Shown here in pieces: positions 1-8,084 of a stretch of DNA of 64,000 nt. The DNA comes from Trebonia kvetii. Lineage in GTDB: Bacteria > Actinomycetota > Actinomycetes > Streptosporangiales > Streptosporangiaceae. Made by a program: the position numbers and the translations under genes. Below the pieces are notes generated by a model that worked only from the letters and a program-made list of their open reading frames with translations, searched no databases and had not been told where the DNA came from. Location of the stretch: positions 1,030,519-1,094,518 of the forward strand of contig NZ_RPFW01000001.1 in NCBI RefSeq assembly GCF_007827045.1, written 5' to 3'. Each line of letters starts with the position of its first letter. Position 1 is the first letter of the stretch.

Positions 1-241
1 CCTCGTCGGTGTAGCGCTTACCGAGGAGGGTGCCGCCGGCGAGCGCCGCGTCCGGCTGCGCACCCCCGCGGTTCCGGCCAGGACGATCCTGGCCGGCGTC
101 GGCGGGGATTACCTCTGCGCCGCCGATGTGGAAGGTCACCGGCCCGGCGGGGGCTCGCACGACGACGACCTCGGTGTCGCAGACCGCACTGCGCCAGCGC
201 GACCCCGGCTTCAGGTCCACCGTTCCCGCTTCTGATGTCAA
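1..241 (-). CDS. Small conserved protein, C-terminus outside window
   Basis: The visible part is 80 residues; the 3' end lies beyond the left edge. It begins at a TTG one base after the stop of the upstream acyl-CoA dehydrogenase, with GAGGAGG six bases before it inside the last codons of that gene. A GTG at 220 is the alternative start. The segment KPGSRWRSAVCDTEVVVVRA and the later GTLLGKRY resemble, from memory, a family of roughly 90-residue actinobacterial proteins encoded next to acyl-CoA genes. Function is unknown to me. It is the last visible gene of the leftward operon and is probably translationally coupled to the gene before it. Confidence 0.7.
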   Translation of the reverse strand, partial: MTSEAGTVDLKPGSRWRSAVCDTEVVVVRAPAGPVTFHIGGAEVIPADAGQDRPGRNRGGAQPDAALAGGTLLGKRYTDE

Positions 242-242
242 C

Positions 243-1553
243 TCAGACCTCCTCGCTGTGCAGCTCGGCCAGTACATCGTGGTAACGGCTCCGGGCCTCG
301 GCGGCCAGCCTGGGCAGGTGCGTTGCCGGGAAGAGGCCGGACGCGGGCTTGTACCCCTTGAGCAGCTCGCGCGCGAGGGTGATCTTGTGCACCTCGGTCG
401 CGCCGTCCACGAGTCCCATGTGGAACGACTCCATGATCATCGCGCCGAACGGCATTTCCTCCGACGCGCCGAGCGAGCCGTGAATCTGCAGCGCCCGCGC
501 GGCCACGTCGTGCAGCACCTGGGGCATGGCTGCCTTGACGGCGGAGATATCGGCCCGTACCTTCCGGTAGTCGTTGTAGCGGTCGATCTTCCAGGCAGTG
601 TGCAGGACCAGGAGGCGGAACTGCTCCAGCTGGATCCAGGAGTCGGCGATCATCTGCTGGACCAGCTGCTTGCGGGCGAGTTCCTCGCCCTGTGTCCGGC
701 GGGACAGCGCCCGCTCGCACATCGCGTCGAACGCCTTGCGGACCAGTCCCACGGTCCGCATGGCATGGTGGATCCGGCCGCCGCCCAGGCGGGTCTGCGC
801 GACGGCGAACCCTCCACCGCGCTCGCCAAGGATATGGTCGGCGGGTATCCGCACGTCGTTGTAGCGCATGTACGCATGGGTGCCCTCGCCGCTGTGCCCG
901 TACATCCCGACGTTGCGGACGATCTCCACGCCGGGGGTTTCCCGCGGCACGACGAACATCGACATCCGGCGGTGCGACGGCACTGGCGACTCGTCTGGCG
1001 GCTCGGTGACCGCGAGCACGATCAGGAACGCGGCGAACCGCGCATGCGAGGAGAACCACTTCTCGCCGTTGATCACCCACTCGCCGCCGTCCAGTGTGGC
1101 GGTGGTCGTGAAGCCTGTCGGGTCGGAGCCGCCCGCGGGCTCGGTCATCGAGAACGCGGACACGATGTCGTTGCGCAGCAGGGGATCGAGGTAGCGCCGC
1201 TTCAGCTCAGGTGTTCCGTAGTGCGCGAGGATCTCCGCGTTGCCGGAGTCCGGTGCATGGCAGCCGAAGACGATGGGACCCCAGTGCGAGCGTCCGAGTA
1301 TCTCGTTCATCAGGGCGAGTTTCAGCTGACCGTAACCGGGGCCGCCGAGATTCGGGCCAAGGTGGCAGGCCCACAGTCCGCGCTCGCGGACCTCCTGCTG
1401 CAGCGGGGGAATCAGCCGCTGCCGCGCCGGGTCGGTCATGTCGTACCCGTGACTGATGAGGTGGTCCACCGGCTCCACCTCGTGGCGCATGAAGCCGTCC
1501 ATCCAGTCGAGCTGCGCCTGGAATGCCGGCTCGGTTTCAAAGTCCCAGCTCAT
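243..1553 (-). CDS. Acyl-CoA dehydrogenase family protein
   Basis: A 436-residue FAD enzyme of the acyl-CoA dehydrogenase family, expected to introduce a 2,3-double bond into an acyl-CoA. Family marks seen are FSMTEPAGGSDP near residue 135 (flavin and substrate loop), GEKWFSSHA near 163, and a C-terminal LQIHGSLGASEEMPFG segment. In ordinary family members the catalytic Glu comes from this C-terminal region. The ATG overlaps the stop of the APH-like gene as ATGA, so the two are coupled. Slightly longer than the usual 380-400 residues. It resembles the acyl-CoA dehydrogenases paired with APH-like domains (ACAD10/11-like). Substrate unknown. Confidence 0.93.
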   Translation of the reverse strand: MSWDFETEPAFQAQLDWMDGFMRHEVEPVDHLISHGYDMTDPARQRLIPPLQQEVRERGLWACHLGPNLGGPGYGQLKLALMNEILGRSHWGPIVFGCHAPDSGNAEILAHYGTPELKRRYLDPLLRNDIVSAFSMTEPAGGSDPTGFTTTATLDGGEWVINGEKWFSSHARFAAFLIVLAVTEPPDESPVPSHRRMSMFVVPRETPGVEIVRNVGMYGHSGEGTHAYMRYNDVRIPADHILGERGGGFAVAQTRLGGGRIHHAMRTVGLVRKAFDAMCERALSRRTQGEELARKQLVQQMIADSWIQLEQFRLLVLHTAWKIDRYNDYRKVRADISAVKAAMPQVLHDVAARALQIHGSLGASEEMPFGAMIMESFHMGLVDGATEVHKITLARELLKGYKPASGLFPATHLPRLAAEARSRYHDVLAELHSEEV

Positions 1554-2641
1554 GAATCCTCATTTCGCGGTTTGCCCAGCAGGCGGCGGGCACGGGCGGC
1601 GAGTTCCGCGACCCGGTCCCCGCGGGTGGCCATCCGCTCGTCGGCCGTTTCCCCGCGCAGGTAACGGTCGTGCAGCTGCTGCAGCACGACCGCCGTCTTC
1701 CAGCAGGCGAAGGCCTGGTACCAGCCGATACCGGCGAGGTCGAGGCCGGTCGCGCTGGCGTAGGCGGCGAGGATCTCCTGGTGGCCGGGCAGGCCGAGCG
1801 TCTCCTGGCCGTCCGGGTACATCCCCCGGTCGTCTTGCGTGTCGGCAGGATCCGGCCAGTAGTTGAGCAGGATCCCGACGTCCACCAGCGGATCCCCGAG
1901 CGTGGCCATGTCCCAGTCGAACACCGAGTGCACCCGGTCGGGGTCGGCGGGATCGAACTGGCAGTTGTCCAGCTTGAGGTCGTTATGCAGGATCGCGGAA
2001 CGCTGCGGGGCGGGGAGGGTCCGCTCAAGCGTGTCCGCGACCTCCCGCATGAGCGGCTGCGCCACCGGGGCGGCGCCGTGGGCGACCGCCTCCCACCGGT
2101 TGCGCCAGCCGCGGACCTGCCGGGCGACGAAGCCGTCCGGCCGGCCGAGGTCGGCAAGGCCGCAGCCGGCGTAGTCGACCTGGTGCAGGCTGGCGAGGGC
2201 GCCGACGACGGCGAAGCCCACCCGCCTGGTCGCGTCGGGATGGCGGCGCATCGGCTCGGGGATCTCATCCCAGATCACCGTGCCCGAGCGGTATTCCATG
2301 ACGAAGAACGTCGCGCCGGCGACGCTGTGGTCCTCGCACAGCAGCAGCGCTCTTGGCGCCGGCGGGAAGGCACGCCAGAGCCTGGACAGCACCCGGGACT
2401 CCCGTGCCATGTCGTGTGCACCTGGCGCGAGGCGCCCGAACGGTGGCCGGCGCAGCACCAGCGGCCGGTCACCGAACCGCAGCAGGTAGGTGAGGTTCGC
2501 CGAGCCGTTCGGGAACTGGAGCACCTCCAGTTCGCCGTCGAGCCCGGGCAGTTCAGCCTTCAGGTAGGCGGCGACCCTAGGCCAGTCCAGGTCCTCGCCG
2601 GGGCGGACCTTGGCGGCGTCGGCGAGTTCCGCGTTCGTCAC
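1550..2641 (-). CDS. APH-family phosphotransferase (ACAD10/11-like kinase domain)
   Basis: A 363-residue protein with the aminoglycoside phosphotransferase/choline kinase fold. The catalytic loop HNDLKLDNCQF and the metal-binding segment VFDWDMATLGDPLVD are intact, as is the hinge-like FFVMEYRSGTVIW. Start is GTG, overlapping the SDR stop as GTGA. In animals this domain is fused to an acyl-CoA dehydrogenase (ACAD10/11), where it phosphorylates 4-hydroxyacyl-CoA; in bacteria it is often a separate gene beside one, as here. Phosphorylation of a hydroxyacyl-CoA before elimination is therefore a reasonable inference, but the substrate is not shown by the sequence. True antibiotic resistance is unlikely in this context. 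Confidence 0.88.
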   Translation of the reverse strand: MTNAELADAAKVRPGEDLDWPRVAAYLKAELPGLDGELEVLQFPNGSANLTYLLRFGDRPLVLRRPPFGRLAPGAHDMARESRVLSRLWRAFPPAPRALLLCEDHSVAGATFFVMEYRSGTVIWDEIPEPMRRHPDATRRVGFAVVGALASLHQVDYAGCGLADLGRPDGFVARQVRGWRNRWEAVAHGAAPVAQPLMREVADTLERTLPAPQRSAILHNDLKLDNCQFDPADPDRVHSVFDWDMATLGDPLVDVGILLNYWPDPADTQDDRGMYPDGQETLGLPGHQEILAAYASATGLDLAGIGWYQAFACWKTAVVLQQLHDRYLRGETADERMATRGDRVAELAARARRLLGKPRNEDS

Positions 2642-3420
2642 GGTTCACCTCCGTCTATCCGGATGACCGTGCCAGTGGTGTAGCTCGAAGCGTCGCTTGC
2701 TAGGTAGAGGACCGCACCGACTATCTCCTCGGGCTGGCCGATGCGGCCGAGCGCGAACTCCTTCACCCGTGTGTTGAAGGCGTCCCAGTCCCAGCCGGCG
2801 GTGATGTCGGTGCGGAACGGCCCGGCCATGATCACGTTGGAACGGACAGTTGGCCCGAATGCCCTGGCCAGTCCCTCCGACATGGCGACCAGGCCGGCCT
2901 TGGCCGCCGCGTACGGCACGTACCCGGGCCTCGGCTTGACCGCGGCCGTGCTCGAGATGTTGATGATCGAGCCGCCGTGGCCGCTGGCCATCCGTGTTCC
3001 GATGAGGGCACCGAGCCGGAACGGGCCCTTCAGGTTGACGGCGATCGTCTTGTCGAACAGGTCCTCGCCGACCGCGTCGAGCGAGCTGTACACCGGCGAG
3101 ATGCCGGCGTTGTTGACCAAGATGTCGACCCGGCCCATCGCGGCGTACACGTCGTCGACCAGCCCGCCGATCTCCTGCCAGCGGCCGAGGTGACAGGCCC
3201 TGGCGAGGGTCCGCCGCCCCGATTCCTTGGCTACCTGCTCGGCGACATCGCGGCAGGCCGTTTCGTCGCGGCTGGTGACGACCACGTCGGCGCCGCTCGC
3301 GGCCAGCGCCGAGACCATCCGGCGGCCAAGGCCTCTGGTCCCGCCGGTTACCAGGGCGACCTTGCCGGCCAGGTCGGCTCGCAGGCCGGGTGCGCCGGGC
3401 CGCGCGTCCATGGCGCTCAT
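2638..3420 (-). CDS. SDR family NAD(P)-dependent oxidoreductase
   Basis: A 260-residue classical short-chain dehydrogenase. It has the nucleotide loop TGGTRGLGRR, the structural NNAG, a Ser in NISSTAAV and the catalytic Tyr-x3-Lys in YAAAK. The C-terminus GTVIRIDGGEP is typical. The start at 3420 (MSAMDARPG) overlaps the thiolase stop as ATGA; the frame is open further upstream to 3837, but that part is antisense-like shadow of the thiolase. It probably oxidises a hydroxyacyl-CoA or ring alcohol in the operon's pathway. Cofactor preference cannot be set with certainty. Confidence 0.92.
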   Translation of the reverse strand: MSAMDARPGAPGLRADLAGKVALVTGGTRGLGRRMVSALAASGADVVVTSRDETACRDVAEQVAKESGRRTLARACHLGRWQEIGGLVDDVYAAMGRVDILVNNAGISPVYSSLDAVGEDLFDKTIAVNLKGPFRLGALIGTRMASGHGGSIINISSTAAVKPRPGYVPYAAAKAGLVAMSEGLARAFGPTVRSNVIMAGPFRTDITAGWDWDAFNTRVKEFALGRIGQPEEIVGAVLYLASDASSYTTGTVIRIDGGEP

Positions 3421-4568
3421 CGCGTCAGAACCGCGCACGAGCTGATGCCCGGCGCACCGTAGACGTGGGTGAACGCCACCTTGGGCTGGCCGGGAACCTG
3501 GCGGTCGCCGGCCGCGCCGCGCAGCTGCAGTACGCTCTCGTACACCTGGCGCAGTCCGCTGGCCCCGATGGGCTCGCCGTTGGCCAGGCACCCGCCGTCG
3601 GTGTTGACCGGCATGGTGCCGCCGATCTCCGTGGCGCCGCCGCGGATGAGCGCCTCCTGCTCGCCGTCCTTGCAGAATCCGGTCTCGGCCATGTGCATGA
3701 TCTCGGCACCGGACTCGGTGTCCTGAAGCTGCAGCACGTCCACATCCTTCGGTCCGAGCCCGGCCGTTTCGAAGGCCGCCCGTGCCGCATCGGCGCTGGG
3801 GCCGCCGCGTCCCTCTGGCGGGCTTGGAGCGAGCCACGGGCTGAATACCTCAAACGAGCCGAACCGCCTGGTGCGCAGCGACACGGCGGACAGGTACACC
3901 GGCCGGCTGGTGTAGCGGCGGGCCTGGTCGGCGCGGCAGAGCAGGAGTGCCACGCCGCCCTCGCCTGGCGAGCAGAACATGTACTTGGTCAGCGGGTGGC
4001 TGATCATCGCCGAGTTAGCGATCTCTTCCTCGGTGAGCGGCTTGCGCCGCCACGCATGCGGGTTGCGCGCGCCGTTGCGGAATGCCTTCGCCGCGACCCT
4101 GCCGAGGGTCGCGGCGGATATCCCGTACTCGTGCATGTACCGCTGGATCTTCATGCCGAAGAACTGGGTGGTGAGCATCAGGCCGGTCTCCCCGTACCAG
4201 CGGCCGAGGCCGCTTTCCTCCGGGTCGGCGTTGAACGCGCCCGGCGGGTGCTTGTCGAAGCCCACGGCCATGACCAGGTCATGGTCGCCGGACCGGATGG
4301 CGCGGTCGGCCATGGCGAGCGCGCTCCCCCCGGTGGCGCACCCGTTGCGGACGTTGATGAACGGCAAGCCGGTGAGCCCTAGGTCACTCACCAGCGTGTC
4401 GGCGTTCCCCGCCGCCAGGCTGCCGCCGAACGCGCACTCCACGTCGGCCCAGCCGACCCCGGCGTCCGCCAGCGCCTGACGGGCCGCGTAGGCACCCTGG
4501 GCCAGGCCGGACACGCCGGGGTGCCTGCCGAAGGGGTGAATGCCGATTCCGACGATCGCGACGTTCAC
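3417..4568 (-). CDS. Thiolase / lipid-transfer (SCP2-type) family protein 1
   Basis: A 383-residue thiolase-fold protein of the acetyl-CoA acetyltransferase/Ltp group. The nucleophile region is VRNGCATGGSAL near residue 80-90, and the C-terminal half has NGEPIGASGLRQ, matching the His/Gly-rich loop of Ltp-type thiolases. Start is GTG, overlapping the DUF35 gene as GTGA. Thiolases of this group act with a separate DUF35 partner that supplies an OB fold and zinc ribbon; the directly upstream gene encodes one. Depending on the partner, such complexes cleave 3-ketoacyl-CoA or do retro-aldol cleavage of hydroxyacyl-CoA as in steroid side-chain loss. Which of these applies here is not known. Confidence 0.9.
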   Translation of the reverse strand: MNVAIVGIGIHPFGRHPGVSGLAQGAYAARQALADAGVGWADVECAFGGSLAAGNADTLVSDLGLTGLPFINVRNGCATGGSALAMADRAIRSGDHDLVMAVGFDKHPPGAFNADPEESGLGRWYGETGLMLTTQFFGMKIQRYMHEYGISAATLGRVAAKAFRNGARNPHAWRRKPLTEEEIANSAMISHPLTKYMFCSPGEGGVALLLCRADQARRYTSRPVYLSAVSLRTRRFGSFEVFSPWLAPSPPEGRGGPSADAARAAFETAGLGPKDVDVLQLQDTESGAEIMHMAETGFCKDGEQEALIRGGATEIGGTMPVNTDGGCLANGEPIGASGLRQVYESVLQLRGAAGDRQVPGQPKVAFTHVYGAPGISSCAVLTR

Positions 4569-5179
4569 GCTGCCCCTCCGATCTGCGCGACGGCCCCGGC
4601 GGGCTCGAAGGCGAAGGTCATGACCTTGGCACCGGAGGCATCACGGCGAAGCGAGATGAACGTCAGCCGCATCGGCGCGCCGATCTCAAGCCGCGCGGGG
4701 TCCGCCTCGGTGAGCCTGGACTCGACAAGCACCGTGCCGGTCCCGTCCTCGGTTGACAGCTCGACGTACCCGACTCCGTAGGGGGTGAACGGCCCGTCGG
4801 CGGCGTACGGCGGCTTCGGTTCGAATCCCTGGATGGTCCAGCTCCACAGCCGGCCTGTCTGCGCCAGCGGCCCCGTCCGCAGGTCCGTCCCCGTGCAGCG
4901 CGGGCAGGAACCCTGGGCGGGGAAGGTGGTTGTGCCGCAGGCCGTGCATGTGCTGCCGATCAGGCACGGCCGGTCAGGCTCTGCTTGCCCTAGGGGGGAC
5001 GACCCCCCTTCAACCCCCCGGTCGGGCTCTGCTTGCCCTAGGGGGGACGACCCCCCTTCAACCCCCCGGTCGGGCTCTGCTTGCCCTAGGGGGGACGACC
5101 CCCATTCAACCCCCCGGTCAGGCCAGGTGAACAGGCCCTCGGCCACCGGCACTGCTTTGTCCTCAGGTAGCGTCGTCAT
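4565..5179 (-). CDS. DUF35 OB-fold/zinc-ribbon protein 1 with repeat insertion
   Basis: A 204-residue DUF35 protein, partner of the following thiolase. The rubredoxin-like zinc knuckle is CTACG...CPRCTG, followed by the OB fold (TGRLWSWTIQGFEPKPPY, then VGYVELS). The chosen ATG at 5179 lies 16 bases inside the preceding DUF35 gene and has a purine-rich stretch GGAAGAAGAGG before it; no other start in frame fits the family. Unusually, the N-terminus carries three tandem 16-residue units of DRGVEGGSSPLGQAEP between residues 20 and 70, encoded by a 48-bp DNA repeat. Without them the sequence would read WPDR directly into PCLIGSTC, a normal DUF35 N-terminus. The insert keeps the frame, so the protein is probably still made. 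Confidence 0.88.
   Translation of the reverse strand: MTTLPEDKAVPVAEGLFTWPDRGVEWGSSPLGQAEPDRGVEGGSSPLGQAEPDRGVEGGSSPLGQAEPDRPCLIGSTCTACGTTTFPAQGSCPRCTGTDLRTGPLAQTGRLWSWTIQGFEPKPPYAADGPFTPYGVGYVELSTEDGTGTVLVESRLTEADPARLEIGAPMRLTFISLRRDASGAKVMTFAFEPAGAVAQIGGAA
4971..5123. repeat. 48-bp tandem repeat, three in-frame copies inside a DUF35 gene
   Basis: Copies start at 4971, 5019 and 5067, each exactly 48 bp. The block is bounded on both sides by CGGTCAGGC (4971-4979 and 5115-5123), while the two internal boundaries read CGGTCGGGC. Each copy contains the hairpin GGGGGG-ACGA-CCCCCC, shortened in the rightmost copy where one C is A. The copies are otherwise almost identical. Translated on the minus strand each gives 16 residues with no stop. 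Confidence 0.95.
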
Positions 5180-5624
5180 CCGCCTCTTCTTCCGCGTCGG
5201 CTGGCCGCCATTGGACCAGCACCGTGCCGTTCTCCAGCCGCTCGAAGCGCGCGCTGAGTTCCTGGCCAGGATGCAGCGCCGCACGGCCGGGCAGGTAAGT
5301 AACCAGCCGGGCGGCCGGCTCGCCGGCGAGTTCGACCAGTGCGACGGTGTAGGGAACCGGGTAGGCCGGATGGACCTGGTGCTCCACCACCGTCCAGGAG
5401 TACACCCGCGCCCGCGGCGGGACGGCCCGGTAGCCGGTGTCCCAGCCGCCGCAATGCCAGCAGTACGCCCGCGGCAGGTGCAGCACGGCGCCGCAGCCGG
5501 CGCAGTAGCGCAGCGCCACCTCGCCGCGGGCCGCCGCGGCGAAGAATCCGCCGGTGTCCGGGTCGCTGACGGCCGGCGCAAGCCTGGGCGGCTGTTCCGG
5601 CTGTGCTGGTCGGGCCGTGGTCAT
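5163..5624 (-). CDS. DUF35 OB-fold/zinc-ribbon protein 2
   Basis: A 153-residue DUF35 protein. The zinc ribbon is YCAGCGAVLHLPRAYCWHCG (two CxxC pairs), followed by an OB fold containing RVYSWTVVEHQVHPAYPVPY and VALVELAGEPAARLVTYL. Start ATG at 5624 overlaps the stop of thiolase 2 as ATGA; the open frame continues upstream but only as antisense-like extension. It is the likely partner of thiolase 2. Its own 3' end overlaps the first DUF35 gene by 17 bases. The C-terminus is acidic (ADAEEEADDDAT). Two thiolase/DUF35 pairs in one operon suggest two successive chain-cleavage or acyl-transfer steps. Confidence 0.9.
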   Translation of the reverse strand: MTTARPAQPEQPPRLAPAVSDPDTGGFFAAAARGEVALRYCAGCGAVLHLPRAYCWHCGGWDTGYRAVPPRARVYSWTVVEHQVHPAYPVPYTVALVELAGEPAARLVTYLPGRAALHPGQELSARFERLENGTVLVQWRPADAEEEADDDAT

Positions 5625-6814
5625 CGGTCCGCCGTCAGGATCAGCGCGCTGCTCGCGGGCGGCGGCGCGGACGTGACCAGGCTGACCTCGGCACCGGGCA
5701 CCTGCGCCGAGGACGTGCCGCGAATCTGGCGGACCGCCTCCACTATGTGGTTCATGCCGTGGATGTAGCCCTCGGACAGGTGACCGCCCGAGGTGTTGCA
5801 CGGCAGCAGCCCGTCCAGCCCGATGCCGCCATCCGCGGCGAACGCGCCGCCCTCGCCCCGCTTGGCGAAGCCGTAGTCTTCCAGTTGCAGCAGCAGCGTG
5901 ATGGTGAAGCAGTCGTACAGCTGCGCGACGTCGACGTCGGCCGGGCCGAGGCCGGACCGCGCCCAGAGCAGCTCCGCCACCGCACGGGATGACAGCGAGG
6001 TGATGCTGTCCCGCATCAGCACGGGGAACATGGTTCCCGGCTGTGTCCCCGGCAGGCTGGCCTGCGCCACCGCCTGGATCAGCGCCGCGCCGTTGCGGCA
6101 ATCGCGGGCCCGTGCGGCGCTGGTCACGACGACTGCGGCGGCACCGTCGGTCTCCAGGCAGTAGTCGTACAGCCGCAGCGGTGAGGAGATCATCCGCGCG
6201 GACAGGTAGTCGTCCATGGTGAGCGGCCGGCCGTGCATCTGCGCCGCCGGGTTGGCCTGCGCGCGGTCCCGGCAGGCGATGGCGATCGAGCCGAGCTGCT
6301 CCGGGGTCGAGCCGTATTCGATCATGTGCCGCTGTGCCATCAGCGCGAACATCTGGCCCGCCGTGAGCAGCCCGTGCGGCAGGAAGAACTCGTCGTAGGT
6401 TGCGCCGCCGCCGACGACCTGCTGAGCCGCCGATGCGGGCGCGGCGCCGTACCGCCGGCCCGACCGCCCGTTCAGCGAGCGGAAGGCCACGACCGTGTCC
6501 GCCTGTCCGGACAGGATCGCCCCGACGGCCTGGCCGATCAGCGCGCTTGGCGCCACTCCCCCGGGGCCGCACTCGCCCCAGTAGCTCAGCTGGCGGATGC
6601 CGAGCGCCTCGGCGAGGTCGTTGTGCCTGACGAGATCCATGTCGCAGCGGACGATGCCGTCGACCTCGGCGGCGGCGATGCCGGCGTCGTCAAGCGCGGC
6701 GAGCACCGCCTGGGTGGCCAGGGTGAGATCGCTGCGGCCGGAGTCGCGGCTGAAGTCGGTCGTTCCTATCCCGGCGATGGCGCACGCGCCTGGCCGCCAG
6801 CCTGTCCCGCTCAT
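5621..6814 (-). CDS. Thiolase / lipid-transfer (SCP2-type) family protein 2
   Basis: A 397-residue thiolase-fold protein. It starts with ACAIAGIGTTDFSRDSGRSD, the usual Ltp-like N-terminus, and carries LLPCNTSGGHLSEGYIHGMN near residue 325-345, where the active-site His lies. The expected nucleophile position reads ECGPGGVAPSALIG, so the residue near 86 is Gly/Pro-rich with a Cys two positions earlier; catalytic competence as a true thiolase is therefore uncertain and the protein may be an aldolase-type or non-condensing member. ATG start at 6814; 73 bases separate it from the CoA-transferase upstream. It is coupled by ATGA overlap to DUF35 protein 2. Confidence 0.88.
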   Translation of the reverse strand: MSGTGWRPGACAIAGIGTTDFSRDSGRSDLTLATQAVLAALDDAGIAAAEVDGIVRCDMDLVRHNDLAEALGIRQLSYWGECGPGGVAPSALIGQAVGAILSGQADTVVAFRSLNGRSGRRYGAAPASAAQQVVGGGATYDEFFLPHGLLTAGQMFALMAQRHMIEYGSTPEQLGSIAIACRDRAQANPAAQMHGRPLTMDDYLSARMISSPLRLYDYCLETDGAAAVVVTSAARARDCRNGAALIQAVAQASLPGTQPGTMFPVLMRDSITSLSSRAVAELLWARSGLGPADVDVAQLYDCFTITLLLQLEDYGFAKRGEGGAFAADGGIGLDGLLPCNTSGGHLSEGYIHGMNHIVEAVRQIRGTSSAQVPGAEVSLVTSAPPPASSALILTADR

Positions 6815-6887
6815 GAGGACACCTCGCTGGCGCTCGGAGTCCGCATTCGCGGACGCACAGTACTTACCGATTCGCTCGCAAGCTCGC

Positions 6888-8084
6888 TCATGTCAGCTCC
6901 CGCAGGACGTCGGCGGTGTGCTCGCCGAGCCGCGGCGCGCGCGTCAGGGGCGGCGCGGCCAGGGCCGAGAAGCGGATGGGCGCACCAGGGTAAAGGTGCG
7001 GGCCGCCGGGCGCGTCATCGTCGACGGGAACGAAGAAGTTCCTGGCGGTCAGGTGCTCGTCGTCCGGCAGGTCCTCCGGCGCGTTGAGCACGCCGACCGG
7101 CAGGCCGCGCCGCTGGCCCTCGTGGTAGATGTCGTCGGCCCGCTGCAACAGGAAGAACACCTCCACCAGCTGCTGTATGTGCGCGAAATTCGCCTGCCGG
7201 TATTCCGGGTCGTCGTATCGGGAGTCGGTGAGGTCGACGGCCAGTCCCACCGATTCCATCCATTCGACCAGGCTCTGCCACGGCTTTCGCTCGGTGGTGA
7301 TCAGCGCGAAGTAGACGTAACGGTCGTCGGCGGTGGCGAACACGGCCGGCTGCGTCGGGGTGGGCTGGGCATGCCTGCAGGTTTGCCTGTGCACCAGCAC
7401 CCGGGGGTAGAACCAGTAGGGGTTGGCCAGTTCGGCGCTGACCGAGAGGCAGTCGTGCATGGCCACGTCGATCAGCTCTCCCCGGCCGGTGCGCTGCCGC
7501 TCGATCAGGGCGAGCAGGATACCGAGATGTCCGAAGCTGGCGGCGAGCTGGTAACCCTGGTCGCCGCCCGGACGGATCGGCGGGATGGCGTGGTCGTCGT
7601 AGCCACAGCTGTTCAGCGGCCCGCCGAGCGCCAGGCCGACCAGGTCGGAGCTGACCATGTCGGCCCACGGCCCGTCCAGCCCGAACGGGCTCAGGTTGAT
7701 GACGATCAGACCGGGCGCGCCGTCGCGCAGTTCGGCCGGGCTGATGCCGAGGTCTGCCCATTCCGCCGGGCGCCATCCGGTGATCACGATGTCGGCCTGC
7801 TGCAGCAGGCCACGCAGCCACTCCATGCCGTCGGCGGTCCGGTAGTCGAGCACCACGCTGCGCTTGCCTACGTTGTAGAACCAGAAGTGCAGGCTGGCGT
7901 CCGGGTCGCCGTCGCGGGCGCCGGCCGCGGCCGGGCCAATGCGGCGCCCAGGCGCGCCTTCGGGTAGCTCGACCTTGATCACGTCGGCGCCCATGATCGC
8001 CAGCAGCTTGCCCGTCGCCTCGCCTGCCGGGTCGTCGGCCAGCTCCACGACCGTGAGATCGCCGTACGGCGTGGCTTCGGTCAT
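6888..8084 (-). CDS. CaiB/BaiF-type CoA-transferase A
   Basis: A 398-residue class III CoA-transferase. Its N-terminus YGDLTVVELADDPAGEATGK, then LLAIMGADVIKVELPEGAPG, is the Rossmann-like CoA-binding part, and the later GRGELIDVAMHDCLS segment is conserved. These enzymes move CoA between two carboxylates and work as interlocked dimers. Its start shares one base with the stop of the next CoA-transferase gene (TGATG), so both are co-translated; two adjacent genes of this type often give a heteromeric enzyme. Here they probably activate the pathway's acid substrate, inferred from context only. Confidence 0.92.
   Translation of the reverse strand: MTEATPYGDLTVVELADDPAGEATGKLLAIMGADVIKVELPEGAPGRRIGPAAAGARDGDPDASLHFWFYNVGKRSVVLDYRTADGMEWLRGLLQQADIVITGWRPAEWADLGISPAELRDGAPGLIVINLSPFGLDGPWADMVSSDLVGLALGGPLNSCGYDDHAIPPIRPGGDQGYQLAASFGHLGILLALIERQRTGRGELIDVAMHDCLSVSAELANPYWFYPRVLVHRQTCRHAQPTPTQPAVFATADDRYVYFALITTERKPWQSLVEWMESVGLAVDLTDSRYDDPEYRQANFAHIQQLVEVFFLLQRADDIYHEGQRRGLPVGVLNAPEDLPDDEHLTARNFFVPVDDDAPGGPHLYPGAPIRFSALAAPPLTRAPRLGEHTADVLRELT

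Noticed and set aside
30..1664. Long plus-strand frame of 544 codons
   Set aside because: Antisense to the acyl-CoA dehydrogenase gene, Arg/His/Val-rich composition, no family likeness; a typical shadow in GC-rich DNA.
1550..2641. Antibiotic resistance by aminoglycoside phosphotransferase
   Set aside because: Fold and motifs fit, but its position between acyl-CoA genes and its likeness to ACAD10/11 kinase domains favour a metabolic role.
4971..5123. Possible CRISPR array
   Set aside because: The copies are directly adjacent with no unique spacers and lie inside a coding sequence.
6839..6854. Small hairpin GTCCGC-ATTC-GCGGAC before thiolase 2
   Set aside because: Only 6 bp, inside an operon with no sign of a promoter; such stems arise often in this GC content, so it is not listed as a terminator.
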